This document shows positions 47,270 to 60,001 of a DNA stretch of 64,000 nucleotides, in pieces. Origin of the DNA: Nymphaea colorata (lineage: Eukaryota > Streptophyta > Magnoliopsida > Nymphaeales > Nymphaeaceae); assembly GCF_008831285.2 (NCBI RefSeq), contig NC_045139.1, positions 15,668,354 through 15,732,353 on the forward strand. The letters are read 5' to 3'. Position numbers and translations under genes: made by a program. Position 1 is the stretch's first letter. The number at the start of each line of letters is the position of its first letter. The notes below the pieces were generated by a model. It was not told the DNA's origin. It worked only from the letters and a program-made list of their open reading frames with translations, and made no database searches.

Positions 47270-49941
47270 CTGTTGGCAAAAACAGCAAAAGTAAATAAAA
47301 AAAATAAAACCATGTTTTCTTAAAGAACATATTAAGTAAAGAGATAGACTCAAAGTTATGTCATGCTTAGGCAAATAACTGAAACATATGGCATATATTG
47401 CTTGTTGCACTGTATAGTGTATACAGTGACTCTAGGTAGTGAGACATTGACTAAAATTATGTATCTATAATATGCCAAAAGAAATTATTGGTTATCACTT
47501 TCTGAAATCAAGAATCAGAACAGAAAATTTCAAATAAAATTTTGTGAAGCCAAGAAATCAAATGGACATATCCTCTAATTAAGGAAGCAACCTCATTGCG
47601 CCACTGAAACTTCGGAGCATTGTAAGGGAATTCACTAGGGACGTTGGAAGTTGGAACAAAAGTTATTCACCATGTTATCTCATCTTCCAAATGTATGTAT
47701 TTTTATATACATGTTGGACATCTTTATGGATCTAATTTTAGTAAATTAAACCACTGTTTATGAAAAAACATCAACCCATAGATGAGCCCTCAACATGAGG
47801 CATTCAAGTGATTGAGTTCATTTTTATCATGCTTCTCCCATTTTTTCCCTTCAATAGGTGTTGGACGCTGAATCTGCAGTTAACCAGCCATTTTTCAGCT
47901 TGATTGGTGAATCAGATGTTATATTGAGTTTTAGTCCTATGCTCAACGAGCATAATCAGTGGAGAAAGATAATGACATATATGACAGATAACCCTGCCAG
48001 CTTTCGAAGAAAAATCATTAAGCCATTTACAAATCCAAAGGGTTTTGTTCATGTTATGGTCTTTATTAAAACCAATATAGCAGTACCCATGAGAAAGGCA
48101 ATATACGGAAGGGCCCCTAGCCAACACAACTTCCTTGATCGCCCATGATAGACCTTCCTGGCCAGTAGGAGAAATCAGCAGGGTCACAGAAAATGGCAAT
48201 GAGCTGGTAAACTAATGCTGCTTATATTATAAACATGAGCAGTCTTCATTCCATTGGTTTTAGATGGCAAAATTCTTCTTAAAATTATACAAATTCACTT
48301 GATTGGAGGATTTACAGCAACTAGAATACTTCAATTGGGTGCTCCATTTCGTTAAACTGGAACTCTATCTGGGTAAACATTGACAAGGCAAATGATTGGA
48401 ACTCTTGCATGATCCTACATAGGGCTTGAATGGAGCAATAGAGCTTGCATATGCAATGGAATTGTCAAAGCATGCATATGGAATGGAATTGTCAAACACA
48501 AAATAGATCTACTATAACAGTTTAGCAAGCCTCATACACTTCAATGGATCCCTTCCAGCATTAGATAAGGTCTCTTGGTCTTTCAGTTGACCCAAAGGAA
48601 AAATAATGGTAGAGAAATTGATATGTTTTCTGCATTAAGAATGACATTCATACTGATGAGTTTCAAAGTAGCCAATTGCATCCCTATATTAGGCTGCATA
48701 CATTCTAGTATTTGGTGGGACAAGGACTACGTGGCTGAATAATTTTGATTGCCTTAGCATCCACGTGTTGGTTTTTCCAACTGCAGGGATGATGTTTTTA
48801 ATCTGCAGCAGTGGCCAAATTTGAGATGCCTAGAAGGATTAGAGAGGCCCTATGTGCACCTCGCTCATTGTCCTTGTCTAATTGAGAAATAATCCAATCA
48901 GCACTTCCTACACCCAACTGGGGCTCTGTGTTCTAAAATGATTCAAACATTGATATACTTGCTCACTCCCTTTCTGCCAGGAAACACCACATTGAATTAT
49001 TTAAAAGTCTCAGATTCTAGACCCTGTGACAAGGCAAATGGATTCTAGAACAAAGCAACCCCATACCATATCATATGTGACCTCATTCTCGTCCTTCTCC
49101 TCCTCTTTTCTCGTTCTCTTTTTTATACACCAATTGTAACATGTGCGCAATGAAAATCAACCCCTGATCTAAAAAAGATCCAACTACATAAAAGAACCGC
49201 TCAATATGTCAAAACACGGTTTGACCAAACACCAATAGCCAAACCAACAATCTAGCACCACTTTTGACCTCAAATTGAACCCAAGGCACCTTGACGAAAC
49301 ATGTGTTAATGGAGGCCTAGACAGGGTAAAAAATGGAGGCCTAGACAGGGTAAAAACGCGGTATAGCCACAGCAGACGGGTTTGGAGGCGACCTGTGATG
49401 TGTGCATCTGATTTCCATCTGATCGAGATGTCCAAATTCCTTCCTTCGTTCTCCATGACAGGGATCATGAGCATGTCGCAAAATCTTTTCGTAGTTGTTG
49501 AAGAGAAAAGGTTCACTTTTGATCATTGACTGATCGGTAAGATATTTTCTAGGTAAGTTTTTAATTCAACATACAGTTTACTCTACTTCAGTCAACGCTC
49601 AGAAAACAAGTAACTATGCAAAGGCTATTCTCCGTGTAATTCCTGCTTACGAAGTTCTGTAACGATCAAAAGCTCCCTATCAGTCGGTTCCGCAAGAAAT
49701 CTCTTCGATTAATTTTCAGGACCTATCTCTACACTAAGCAACCGCGAGGGCGACCAATCATTAGTACTTTAAAAATAGAAGAAATAAAAAAAACATAAAC
49801 AAAAAGCCCCTTGTTTCTCTCGTTCTACAGAAAGGGGGGAAACCTCATCCCCACAATACCAGCCGAGAGAGAGAGAGAGAGAGAGAGAGAGCCTTTGATT
49901 TGACCAATTTTTCAACGAAACAGAGGGAAAAGGAATTATAC
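47270..49941 (-). other. Probable 5'UTR intron of the saposin gene
   Basis: On the minus strand TTTTTGCCAACAG ends five bases before the start codon, a good acceptor, so the leader is probably spliced. A matching donor (AG|GTATAA) lies at 49941 at the edge of a GC-richer, CT-repeat region. The intervening 2.7 kb has no recognisable gene; the plus-strand open frame 47858-48148 is unrecognised. A 24-bp direct tandem repeat (ATGGAGGCCTAGACAGGGTA...) occurs at 49309-49356. Confidence 0.4.
49865..49891. repeat. (GA)n microsatellite
   Basis: A perfect GA run (CT on the minus strand) just downstream of the putative leader-exon donor. Confidence 0.9.
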
Positions 49942-50110
49942 CTCTCCTTTTCTGAGGTCTGACTGGATGGCTTCTCTGCCGAGTCGGCCGGCGATCTGGG
50001 CAAGGTCGTCGGAGGTCGATCAGACCAGATCAGCCCGTAGACCCTTGCCTTCACTAGCCTCCCGCCTTTATCGCTCTCCTTCCCTCCCTCGCTCGCTCGG
50101 TCTCTCTCTC
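49942..50110 (-). promoter_or_regulatory. Putative 5'UTR first exon and promoter of the saposin gene
   Basis: This GC-richer island, with CTCGCTCGCTCGG-type words just upstream, looks like a transcription start region facing left. It contains no ATG-led conserved frame on the minus strand, which suits a non-coding leader exon ending at the donor at 49941/49942. The assignment to the saposin gene is an inference from position and strand. Confidence 0.35.
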
Positions 50111-50700
50111 GCGGATTTCGTGATCTTTTAAACTTCCTGCTTTGCTTCTAATCTGGGATTCCAAGTCATCCCCACTCCACCCGCTACCCTTTTTCTTCCC
50201 TCGTCATTTTTTCTCTTCCTTTGCCGCATTGCCTTCGATTCCGCCAACCCCTGACAGACACGCTGACCTATCCATCAGATGGGTCCCACCAAATTTTTAC
50301 CAGCCGTGCGAGGCTTAAATCAACGGCATCAAAGGCGTTTCACGCCTGCCATCAAATGTACGAACGATTAATAACGGCATCAACCCGCAGAAGGGAGGAA
50401 TTCCTCCGGGAAGAAATCTGAAGAACCCCAATTTTGCACGCTAGAGAGCCAATCGCTAGTTCAAAAGTGTTTCCTTTTAATTTTATAAGAAGCCAAGCCC
50501 ACTTTGATCGTGCTACTTCTGTGGTTCGTCTTCCATGCCCCAATATTTCACCATCAAAGTTCCCCATTTGATTTTTTTTTTTTTAAAAAAAAAAAGACCA
50601 CACTTTTGTCGCTGTCTGGTTTTGATTCGCTGAGGATCGGAATGTTAATGATTGGAGGAGATCTCCTATTGTTGATTGGACCAGTTTTCTTCAGAATTTG

Positions 50701-50970
50701 ATGGATCAGTTTGCCTTTCGATTTTGCGACGATAAACTTTCCGTAAAATTCCGACCTGAACTTCAATGGAGATCGCGAACAATATTACAATTTTTGAAAA
50801 AACTTAAACAACAGAATCGTATAATTAATACCTACTTAATGGATCAGTTTGTCTTTCGATTTCGTGACGATAAACTTCCTATAAAATTCATTCTGACCTG
50901 AACTTCAATGGAGATCACGAGCAATATTATGATTTATGAAAAAACTTGAACAACAGAATCATAAAATTAC
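50701..50970. repeat. Diverged tandem duplication, unit about 138 bp
   Basis: The block starting ATGGATCAGTTTGCCTTTCG at 50701 recurs at 50839 with scattered substitutions and small insertions through to ATAAAATTACT. The copies are clearly related but not identical, so the duplication is older than those in the ETG1 and NST1-like introns. Confidence 0.8.
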
Positions 50971-51542
50971 TTAATCAAGCACATTTCTATCTTGCCACTT
51001 TTACGACACTAACACATTACTGGATGACTTGATTCGCACTCATCTTTCCTTGTTTCCCTTTTCTTAAAGCCTTTTGCCCTGTTTCTGAAAAGACTTGTTG
51101 ATCGCGCACTATTCTAAAATACTCGGTTTCGTTTTCATGGAAATGGAAATGGTTTACCTTTCTATGGCAAGGCACGCTCTTCTCAAAATTCTCATATCAT
51201 CTGAAAAATCACAATGAACGTGTACACAAAGATGATAACTATAGCAGCAGAAAATTTCTGCCTCTGCCTCTGCCTCACAAGTTACTAAAGGCTTTATTTC
51301 CCAAAGCCAGCAGTTTCTACTATATTTGTCCAAGGGACATGCCATACTGGGTGGCGGACATATAAAAGGTACATCATCTGCTTGATTTTTTCATAACTGT
51401 TATTTTCTTGGACAATAAAAGGTAGGATTATGACACTTAAGTTAAAGGATATAAGACTCTGCCTAGGTCCTGACGTAGTCCAAAATCTTGAGGAAGGCCT
51501 TCGAGTCTAAGGACAGTTCATACTCACTCGAAAAGTAGATGC

Positions 51543-51545
<3 letters not shown>

Positions 51546-51585
<40 letters not shown>
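51546..51585. repeat. (AT)n microsatellite
   Basis: A perfect AT run of about 40 bp in intergenic DNA. Confidence 0.95.
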
Positions 51586-51587
<2 letters not shown>

Positions 51588-52407
51588 CAGATATCAGAAA
51601 TCGGGCTAAATGCATACAGATAAGCAATAAGAAAGAACACCTTTGCAACCCTCCATGGCAAAAAGCAATAACCATGTCGTTGCAGCTTTAAAATAATCGT
51701 TGTGGCCGTTGCCGACAAAGATCTCTCATCCAACAAATTTAATGAAGCCAGACTGTATGCGGCCAGGCAACAAGTTAGAGCAAAACAGACAGATTATGCC
51801 AAGCTTGGCTAGTGGTTCACGTTGAGGCGAGCTGAGCTCAATCTTGGCTCATGTAGTTCTTCAAGAAGTTGTGCGCAACTCATGAATTGAATCAAACACC
51901 GAAGTTGGTGCAATGAGCTTGACTGAATCTGCATGTAATCCCATACATTTATGATCTAAGTCCTTAGATCTACTTTATTTTTTCACACATAAAGGAACAG
52001 ATAGTCTATGAACCTTAGGTAGCTGGCCATTCGTGAGAGGCGAAGCCACCTCATCAGGTCCAGGTTTGCTTTGAGGCTTGGGTAGTCTTATGGTATACTC
52101 TTCAACTTGATTGTCATGCATGTCACTATTTGCAGTTTAGAAAAATAATAGTCATGAGAATCGAACTGAGAACGCATCGACAACAAGACACTCAGGCCAA
52201 CGAACAATGACCAGCCTTAAAGCAACAAACAACTCATATAACTTTGCTGCAAATTCTGCAATCACGTGGGATTGGGACTGTTTAGGTAACGAGGATTGCC
52301 CCTCATGCATTTTCTTAATCATTCAGTTGTTGTGGTTAACTTTTTCCTCCTGGATGACAAGCATATCAATTTGCATGCAGAATATATCACAAGTTCATGT
52401 TGAACAT

Positions 52408-52584
52408 GGTGGAGCTAGAAATTTGTGGACGAGAGGTACTAATATATAATATCTTTGACAATTTAGATTTAAGTAACACTAATATATAGTAAATCAAGTT
52501 ATGTAGATGAACTATATGTTAACAAACTAAATTGTTTAGGTCCATGCGGACAATTGCCAACAAAAGCCCACACCTAGCTCCGCC
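52408..52584. mobile_element. Short element with GGYGGAGCTAG inverted ends
   Basis: GGTGGAGCTAG (52408-52418) and CTAGCTCCGCC (52574-52584) are inverted repeats with one mismatch in eleven, enclosing about 155 bp of AT-rich DNA. The ends resemble those at 7154 and 34996. No clear target-site duplication was found. Confidence 0.45.
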
Positions 52585-53370
52585 TGAGTTGAAAGGAGAG
52601 TCCTCAAGGGTTTTACCAACCACAAGCTTGCCAACATACAGCTAGTTATAAGACTGTTTCCTCATTTTGTTCTCAAGGATAGTTTAAGTTTGATCTATAC
52701 TTGCATTTTTTCGCTTGAACAACATCGATTCGATTTGAATCAGCTGATTTTGCTGCATTGATCAAATTATCAATATAAAACACCAATGTAAATTTTTTCT
52801 TGGCATATCACTATCAGTACAATGATAAGTCTATGTATATAATCTGGTGTATATGAAACACATGACCTCATCTCAATTCATGTGAGGTTGGGGAATGAAG
52901 AAATGTTTTTCGTGTTTTAATGCAAGTATTTGCTTATGTTTGGTCTTTGCGAATATAAATATCAATTGGAACTTTCTTGTCATAAAAAACTAGAATCTTT
53001 GAACTTCCATTCCAAGGTGAATCTACTAAGGTTACAGGTTTACCTCAATCTTTCTTTTCTTTATCATTTTCTTATAGTATATGTCATCTTACAGAAGTTA
53101 AACTTGTTATTTTGCAATTTTGTTGCTTTGTTTACTTCAATTGCGCATGGATCTGATGGAATTTGATCATTATTTATTGAAATCTTTCCAAAGTCTTTCG
53201 TAATTTATCGGCCTAAGCTGTCTCTTCTTTTCCTAGCGTAGTGTCGATGACGCCTTTGGTTGTACTCTGCTGAAGGATAACAAAACTTATTTAAATGTTT
53301 TATTTGTATAAAAAATCACAACTGATCACAAAATATTACCTAAAATTCTGTTAAAGATTGGGGCAAATTT

Positions 53371-53451
53371 TTGAAACATTAGTCCTTAATGTTTCATGAA
53401 TTTACCCTAATCTTTGAGATAGATTCATGAAACACTCTATTAGTGTTTCAA
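53371..53451. repeat. Foldback with about 30-bp arms
   Basis: TTGAAACATTAG...TGTTTCATGAAT (53371-53401) pairs with ATTCATGAAACA...CTATTAGTGTTTCAA (53423-53451). The inner 12 bp and outer 8 bp pair perfectly, with a few mismatches and a 2-base gap between, around a 21-base loop. It could be a small MITE remnant or could be transcribed into a hairpin RNA. Confidence 0.6.
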
Positions 53452-54900
53452 CTGCCAAACGACCCCTAAAGGTTTGGTTTCAACTTGATCAAAGCCGTAA
53501 AAAAATGTGAAGGAATCCATCTTTATGAATTTGAGTTTGGGATGGTCTACCAGGCTTAATCATGTGACTCAGTAAAAAGACAAGCTTTATACCTTAAGTG
53601 AAAGATGTTGAAAAAAAAAAAATCAATTCACATTATTTTTTTTTTCTTTTTTTTAGGTGAGTAGTTCATTCAACCGCTGCAAAGAAAGGCCTTGTCTCCC
53701 CCTGCACCCATCACCTCCAAGGTTTATAAAAATTGTTTTCGAACCTTTTATGGTTCATAAGAAGACTGCACTAGGTCTTGACAGCGACTATAAGATTTAA
53801 ACATCAAATCATTTTGAGGTGGGTCTCAGTGCGCTACAATTCCTTGAAATGTCAATGCAGGCTAGTTCAATTCAACCAATGTAGACCAATAACTTTTTTT
53901 TGTGGATAAAATACTGGATACAAATCAAATATAAAATAACAATTTTTTTTTTTTGGTAGTATCATCGAAGCAATCAAACAATAGATGAGTCGATACAAGT
54001 ATATATATATATATCCAGAAATGCATTAAGAAATCTCAAGCACAATCCCCAATTACATCAGATGGTGTGTTTAATTCAACCATCTAATAATGCATTGCAT
54101 TGAACAGTCATGCCGGAGTATTAATGTGGTCGAATTTCATGCATTCAAGTGTCCAACAACATTCGTTACTAGATAGAAATAGAAGGAGGATGCCGGAGGA
54201 GCTGAGATTCTTCCCTTTCCCCTTGCCTGCATTTTTGGAAATTATGCGTCAATAATGTATCATGTAGACTAAAATATTGTTACACTTTATCGTTTATAGT
54301 TTAGGGAAATCACATCCACATAACTTAAATAAATAATGTAATGGAACAAATATCTTAATTTTCATTGGCTCTATTCCACTTATTCATTTTTTTTTATTAT
54401 AAAAGACAAGTCACTTTTTCTGCAGTGATTTAATGCTGATTATATAACCTTTTTAATGCATGTCCTATTCATTGAGTTTTTCTTTAACATTATCAAAATA
54501 AGTAATCTAAAATTATGTTGACGCCAAAACTCATTAGGGGTTTGGATGATACCAAAGAAACCAATTTTTGGAGCTAAAAAATAGTTTTGTTTCATTTAAA
54601 CAATAAAAAATAAATTTGGGAACGAGTAAGTTGACATTCCCTATATTATTAAAGAAAATGTGTTTGATCCTTTCATCTAAACATATAAACAATTAATTTA
54701 AAAAAAATTAAAACCAAAATTTTTAAGCTTGTCGTCCAAACACTACCTAGTTTAAGCAGGTGGTGGACGGTAACGAATTTTGAAGAAAAATAAAAATAAA
54801 GTGTGTAGAGAGAGAGAGAGAGAGAGGGAAAAGGAAGGGGAACACGGGGTTCCTTATCTGAGAAATCTACCGCCACAGGCAGCACATCTTCGCTAAAGGG

Positions 54901-55668
54901 GAAAGTCATTTATTATAACATTGAATGACAAGAACAGAAGGGTGGTCTTCTTCCTTCTCCCTCTCTACGCACGACGCCTTCGTTGAATTTATTATCCTGT
55001 ATGGTCTTCTCGGGTTTCATCTTTTCATCGCCATCGTCCCGTTCGTTCGACTTGTGATTAATTACTAGGCTAGGGTTTCTGCCCATCATCGGAGAAGTAG
55101 AAGAAGGAGATAGGGGGAGAGAAAGAGAGAATCAGGACGGAGAAAGGGGAATTGGGGATTTTAGAAATTAAGGAAAGGTGGACGATGAAGAGGGAGGGGT
55201 GAGGAATGGTAAATGTGGTGAGAGGCTTTCTTCTCTTTTTTGGCCGTCCTTTCATCTGGTGCTAGGGTTTCGGCTTCATTTCCTCTTTTCTGATTCGTTA
55301 TCGTGGCGCCATCCACTGGACATGGTTCAAACAGATTGGCGTCCAAGGAGTTTGATTGAATGGTTACTTGAGCTGCGCTTTCTCGATCTGGGTTCCGTCG
55401 TAGGTTGCTGAAGAGGAGGAATTCTGGGGCGTGGTTGGAATTGGTACCTTACCTTTTTCCCCCCTTTTTTTGGCGTCATTGAGTTTCATTTTCTTGCCGA
55501 AATCATCAAATTATCGTCCAGCCACGAGTTTCTTCCCCGCGAAGTTTTGGAGGAAGGTGGGAGCATTCCATTTTTTTTCCTTTTCCTGTCGGAGTTTGCA
55601 GCGGGTTCAGGAAACCTGGAGATTAGGGATTGGAGTTTGGGTGGCGTTAGGGTTTCTAGGAGAGGATA
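54901..55668 (+). other. Probable promoter and 5' leader of the NST1-like gene
   Basis: GC content rises here and pyrimidine-rich and GGGTTT/AGGGTTT words typical of plant leaders appear (55071-55080, 55264-55271, 55649-55656). Upstream short open frames (for example 55178-55411) exist and some could act as upstream ORFs, but none is recognisably conserved. Confidence 0.35.
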
Positions 55669-58600
55669 ATGTGTATACTGTGCGTTGTGCAGAAGTGGTC
55701 CCGGCGCATTGCGACCATGCTGCCGTGGTTGGTCATCCCTCTGATCGGGCTTTGGGCTCTTTCTCAGCTGCTGCCGCCCGCTCTGAGGTTCGAGGTCACG
55801 TCCCCTCGATTGGCTTGCGTTTTGGTTCTGTTGGTTACGTTGTTCTGGTACGAGATCTTGATGCCGCAGTTGTCGGCGTGGCGTGCTCGCAGAAGCGCTC
55901 GCCTGAGGGAAAAGAGGCGTTTTGAAGCTATTGAGATGCAGAAGCTGCGGAAGACGGCGACTCGTAGGTGTAGGAATTGCCTGACTGCTTACAGGGAGCA
56001 GAATCCCGGTGGGGGTAGGTTCATGTGTTCTTACTGTGGCCATGTTTCTAGGAGGCCGGTTCTGGAGATACCTGGTGGAGTTCTGGGTTGTAAAACCATG
56101 GAGGGGATCGGCGCATCAGGTATTATGGGCGACCTAGTTGGAAAGGGTGGGAAAATTTGGAACGGGAAGGTCTGGACGGAACGACAGGGGTGGGGTGGCA
56201 GCGGGAACGGGTGGTTCTGCGGCGATTGGTCGGAAAATGTAAATTGGGCAGGAGGAACTTTTCCGGGGAAATCAAACTACTGGGGAAAGAGCGGCGGCGT
56301 CTTTGGTAGTACATATCTTAGTGGCGATGACAGGTGTTTGGCGGAGAAATCTTATTCTGGCGTTGCTGTTTTTGGTGGCAGATTGTTGGGTGTTTCCCTA
56401 GTGAGTATCAGGTGGCTGTGGAGGAAGGTGTTTAGGGTTGGTTCTTCGGGAGAAGATCCATCTTCCGACTCAGATAACAGAGCTAACTTAAGGAAAGGTG
56501 AAGGTGGGTTAGGTTTCCAGGAAAGCAAAGGAGAAAAAGCACGCAGGAAGGCTGAGGAGAAGCGGCAGGCTAGGTTAGAGAGAGAAATGCTAGAAGAGGA
56601 AGAAAGGAAGCAGAGGGAGGAAGTGGCCAGACTTGTAGAAGAGAGAAGAAGATTGCGGGATGAGAAAACGGATGCAGAAAAGGAGCATGTGAAGGGGCCG
56701 GGTCTGGAGAAGGATAGAGACAGTAAGAGGGAGAAGGAGAGCGAAAAGAAGCGGCATGAGAAAGCCAAAGATAGAGATAGGCTTTCCAGTACCGATAGAA
56801 GCAACTCTGAAGGAGAGGAGGTCGATAAACGGAGTAGCAGGGAAAATGAGAAGAAGCGTGAGTTTGATCGAAAGATTGACGGTGAAAGAAAGGACTCGTC
56901 AAAGCAGTCTGCGAGTCAAGCCATAGAAGTGAAATCACCTGAAAGCTTCAGGGTTCACGGTTCAGATACAGGGCATGGCGGAAAAGGTTCTAATAATGCC
57001 AGCAAGGTTGGTGCCTCCAGATACTTTGACCGTATGAGGGGGTCCTTTTTATCTTCCTCTAAAGCGCTAGGTGGGAGTGCTCTTACCCCATTCTTTGGAA
57101 GAGGTGTTCAGGCTGGAACTCAAACTCCTGCAACAAAAATCAGCAAGCCTGGTAGTGGGGATCATGTGCACACACATTCTACTGACTTGCCTGTTCAACA
57201 GCCTAAACCTACTTCAACCTCTGTTTGGGATGGAATGCTTCCATCAAGACTTCGTGCTGAGGTCATTGATGGCAACTCTGAAACTTCTCCCAAGCGGATT
57301 CCTGCTTGTGCCAATACCTCGGAGATGCATTTGAATGAATACAAGACTGGAAGGCCGTCGTCAGGAAATGGAGATAGTAAAAGCTCCGGTGTCACGTCTC
57401 AAGCAACAGTAAGTTGTAATTCTGCATTTGATTGTTTTTCTTTTTCTGTTATATATATATAGTCTCCGTCAAGCTTTTTCACAGAACTAAATGAACAAAA
57501 GGCAACTTCCATTACAGAGTAGAGAAACTTATTTTTCCTTACATTAGAATTATTCCGGTAGTCGTTGTTCCTTAGAACATATATGGAAGAAAGAATTTCA
57601 TTCTTACAAGGCCAGATGCGTCAACTCTGATCTTTAAATTAAGCTGCTGGAATATGGATTCTCCAGGTGCATGTGGAGCCACAATCAGGTGCACAGTTGT
57701 CAGCCCCAAAGAAATCATGGCAGCATCTCTTTTCAAGGACAAAGACCACATCTATGCCGCCTAACACAAAACCTGATTCACAAGCTATCCAGGTAGAGTT
57801 TGGAGCTTCCCATTTACCAGAACTGGCCTCACCAACTCACTCACTGCACAATCAGCATTCAGTTGGATTTTCAACACCAGTAACAATCCCTTCAATTGCA
57901 AGTAGCTCTGTGGGTGGTTGCTCAATGCCTAAACACACTTTTGAACCTGGTTCTTTTACCCTGGTTGATCCAGTGCATGATCACATAGTGAAGGGGGAAT
58001 CATTTGATGACACTGCTTATATAACAGATCCTGTATCTTTGTCTTTGCTGGGTCCTGTTTCAGAATCCCTTGACAATTTCTCTCTAGATATCGGCGCAGG
58101 ATTTTTAGCTGATACACCACTAGAAAAAACTCGTACACTCAAGAAAGTGTCCACTACAGCTGAAGTTGTCAGGCCTTCCCCAATTGAATCACCTGTCTCT
58201 AAGCTTTTGCCTCAAGGATGTGCTGATGAGGTGAATTCCAGTTCTGGCCAGTTTTCATGTAGCCCAAGGTCATCTGATAGTAATGGCAATACACATGAGC
58301 AAGGTACGTGGCACATGTGGGATACACCACCTATTGTTCAGGATGGACTAGGTTTAATTGGTAGTCCTTCTGCCTGGCTCTTACCAACATTGAATAGTAA
58401 TCAAGCTAGCCAGGACATTTTGCACCCTCTACCACATTCATCTGTATTCTCTCAGACACAATTTGCAGCTGAAGATCAGTTAGTTCCTTGTTCACATTCT
58501 CCACCGAGCTTTTGCTCCAGTTATGGTCCAAGGACTGGAGCATTTGAATCTGTTGGTCCTAGTTTGAATGGTGAGGATCCATGGCAGCAAAAATCCATTT

Positions 58601-58873
58601 TTCAGCCTCTGCCAGAAGGGGATGGGCATTTTTCTCAGCACAAGCAAGAGAGCTTTCTTAATAAAGAAGTCACTTGTGACACAGCAACCAGACAGGCTGG
58701 GAGTCAAACTTTTGAACCATCTCCAGGTGGTTGGTCCAGGTGAGCTTTCAAACCTTTTGACAAAGCTGTAAAGAATTCCATCATATTTCTGATCCTATAT
58801 TTCCTGCTTGTCATCTTTGTTACACACTTGGTCTTGCGGTTCACCCTTATGGGTGTTGACTGTATAGATTTGT

Positions 58874-58911
<38 letters not shown>

Positions 58912-59249
58912 GTTTATGTTTCCATTAATGCACCGTACAGTGAAAACTCTTTTTAGGTGCCCTCTAATAGAACTAAGTAACAAACATGATTCAATTTTCA
59001 GAAGCGTCTGAATTCTTAAAGTAAGGCTTATTGATCTGCAGGTAAGGTTTAGAAGGATTTAAAATGGAATTTGCTAAATTGTTATGCCATATGAACAATA
59101 AGAGCTTTATATATGAGAGCAGATTCTTAGGATTTTTTCCTTGGAAATTGCTGTCGCATGGTTACTTCAAGGCTTCAAGTAATACTCGCATGTATGTCCT
59201 TCGGGACAGCAATGATGGCATCATGTACCCTGTGTGTGTCTGTTTTGTA

Positions 59250-59291
<42 letters not shown>

Positions 59292-59945
59292 CACAAAATT
59301 GGGGAGAGAAATTGTCAGTAATTTGGAGCAGAAGATGGACAAGAAGTGTCATTGCTACAAGTGTGATCTTTGTTAGTCTTCTCATAGACAAGGTTATTCA
59401 AGACATATTTTTTGTTCTTTCATTTGAGGTGAATTGTTCAGCATAACACTAATTTCCATACTTACTGCCCATTCTATCCTAAATCTGAACATGGTCAGAT
59501 GGACAATAAGTGTCATTGCTACAAGTGTGATCTTTCTTAGTCTTCTCATAGACAAGGTTATTCAAGTCATATTTTTTGTTCTTTCATTTGAGGTGAATTG
59601 TTCAGCATAACACTAATTTCCATACTTACTGCCCATTCTATCCTAAATCTGAAAATGGTCACATATGTCCTCTAAAGATTAAAAGTCATAAGTTTTTGGC
59701 AATATTTTGATAATATCAAGATATTATCATTTATCAACAAAAAAGAAGAGACACGTTTATTGGGAAATGTTGTCACATTCCAAATATTAATTACTTTCTC
59801 CTTTTTAAAACAATAACTTTTCTCTATATGTATTTTAAGTGTATGTTTTCCATGTTTTGGTCTCTTTCAATGTTTTAAATTATTCTTGATCGTTCCCAAT
59901 TTTTTTGTAAAAGAATTAGTAATAGTTCTGCTAATTTGATATCCC

Positions 59946-60001
<56 letters not shown>

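Larger units (their letters stand above)
50111..54900. other. Gene-free region with repeats
   Basis: No recognisable coding exon. It holds a tandem duplication, an (AT)n run, a small inverted-repeat element, a foldback (each listed), T- and A-runs near 50571-50595 and 53638-53654, and short (AT) and (GA) runs near 54001 and 54807. The rest is AT-rich intergenic sequence. Confidence 0.5.

Noticed and set aside
55431-55925. 164-codon ORF overlapping the start of the NST1-like gene
   Set aside because: It overlaps the conserved N-terminus in another frame and shows no domain of its own.
56352-56804. 150-codon antisense ORF in exon 1 of the NST1-like gene
   Set aside because: It is the Ser/Leu/Phe-rich shadow of the Lys/Glu/Arg-rich coiled-coil coding strand.
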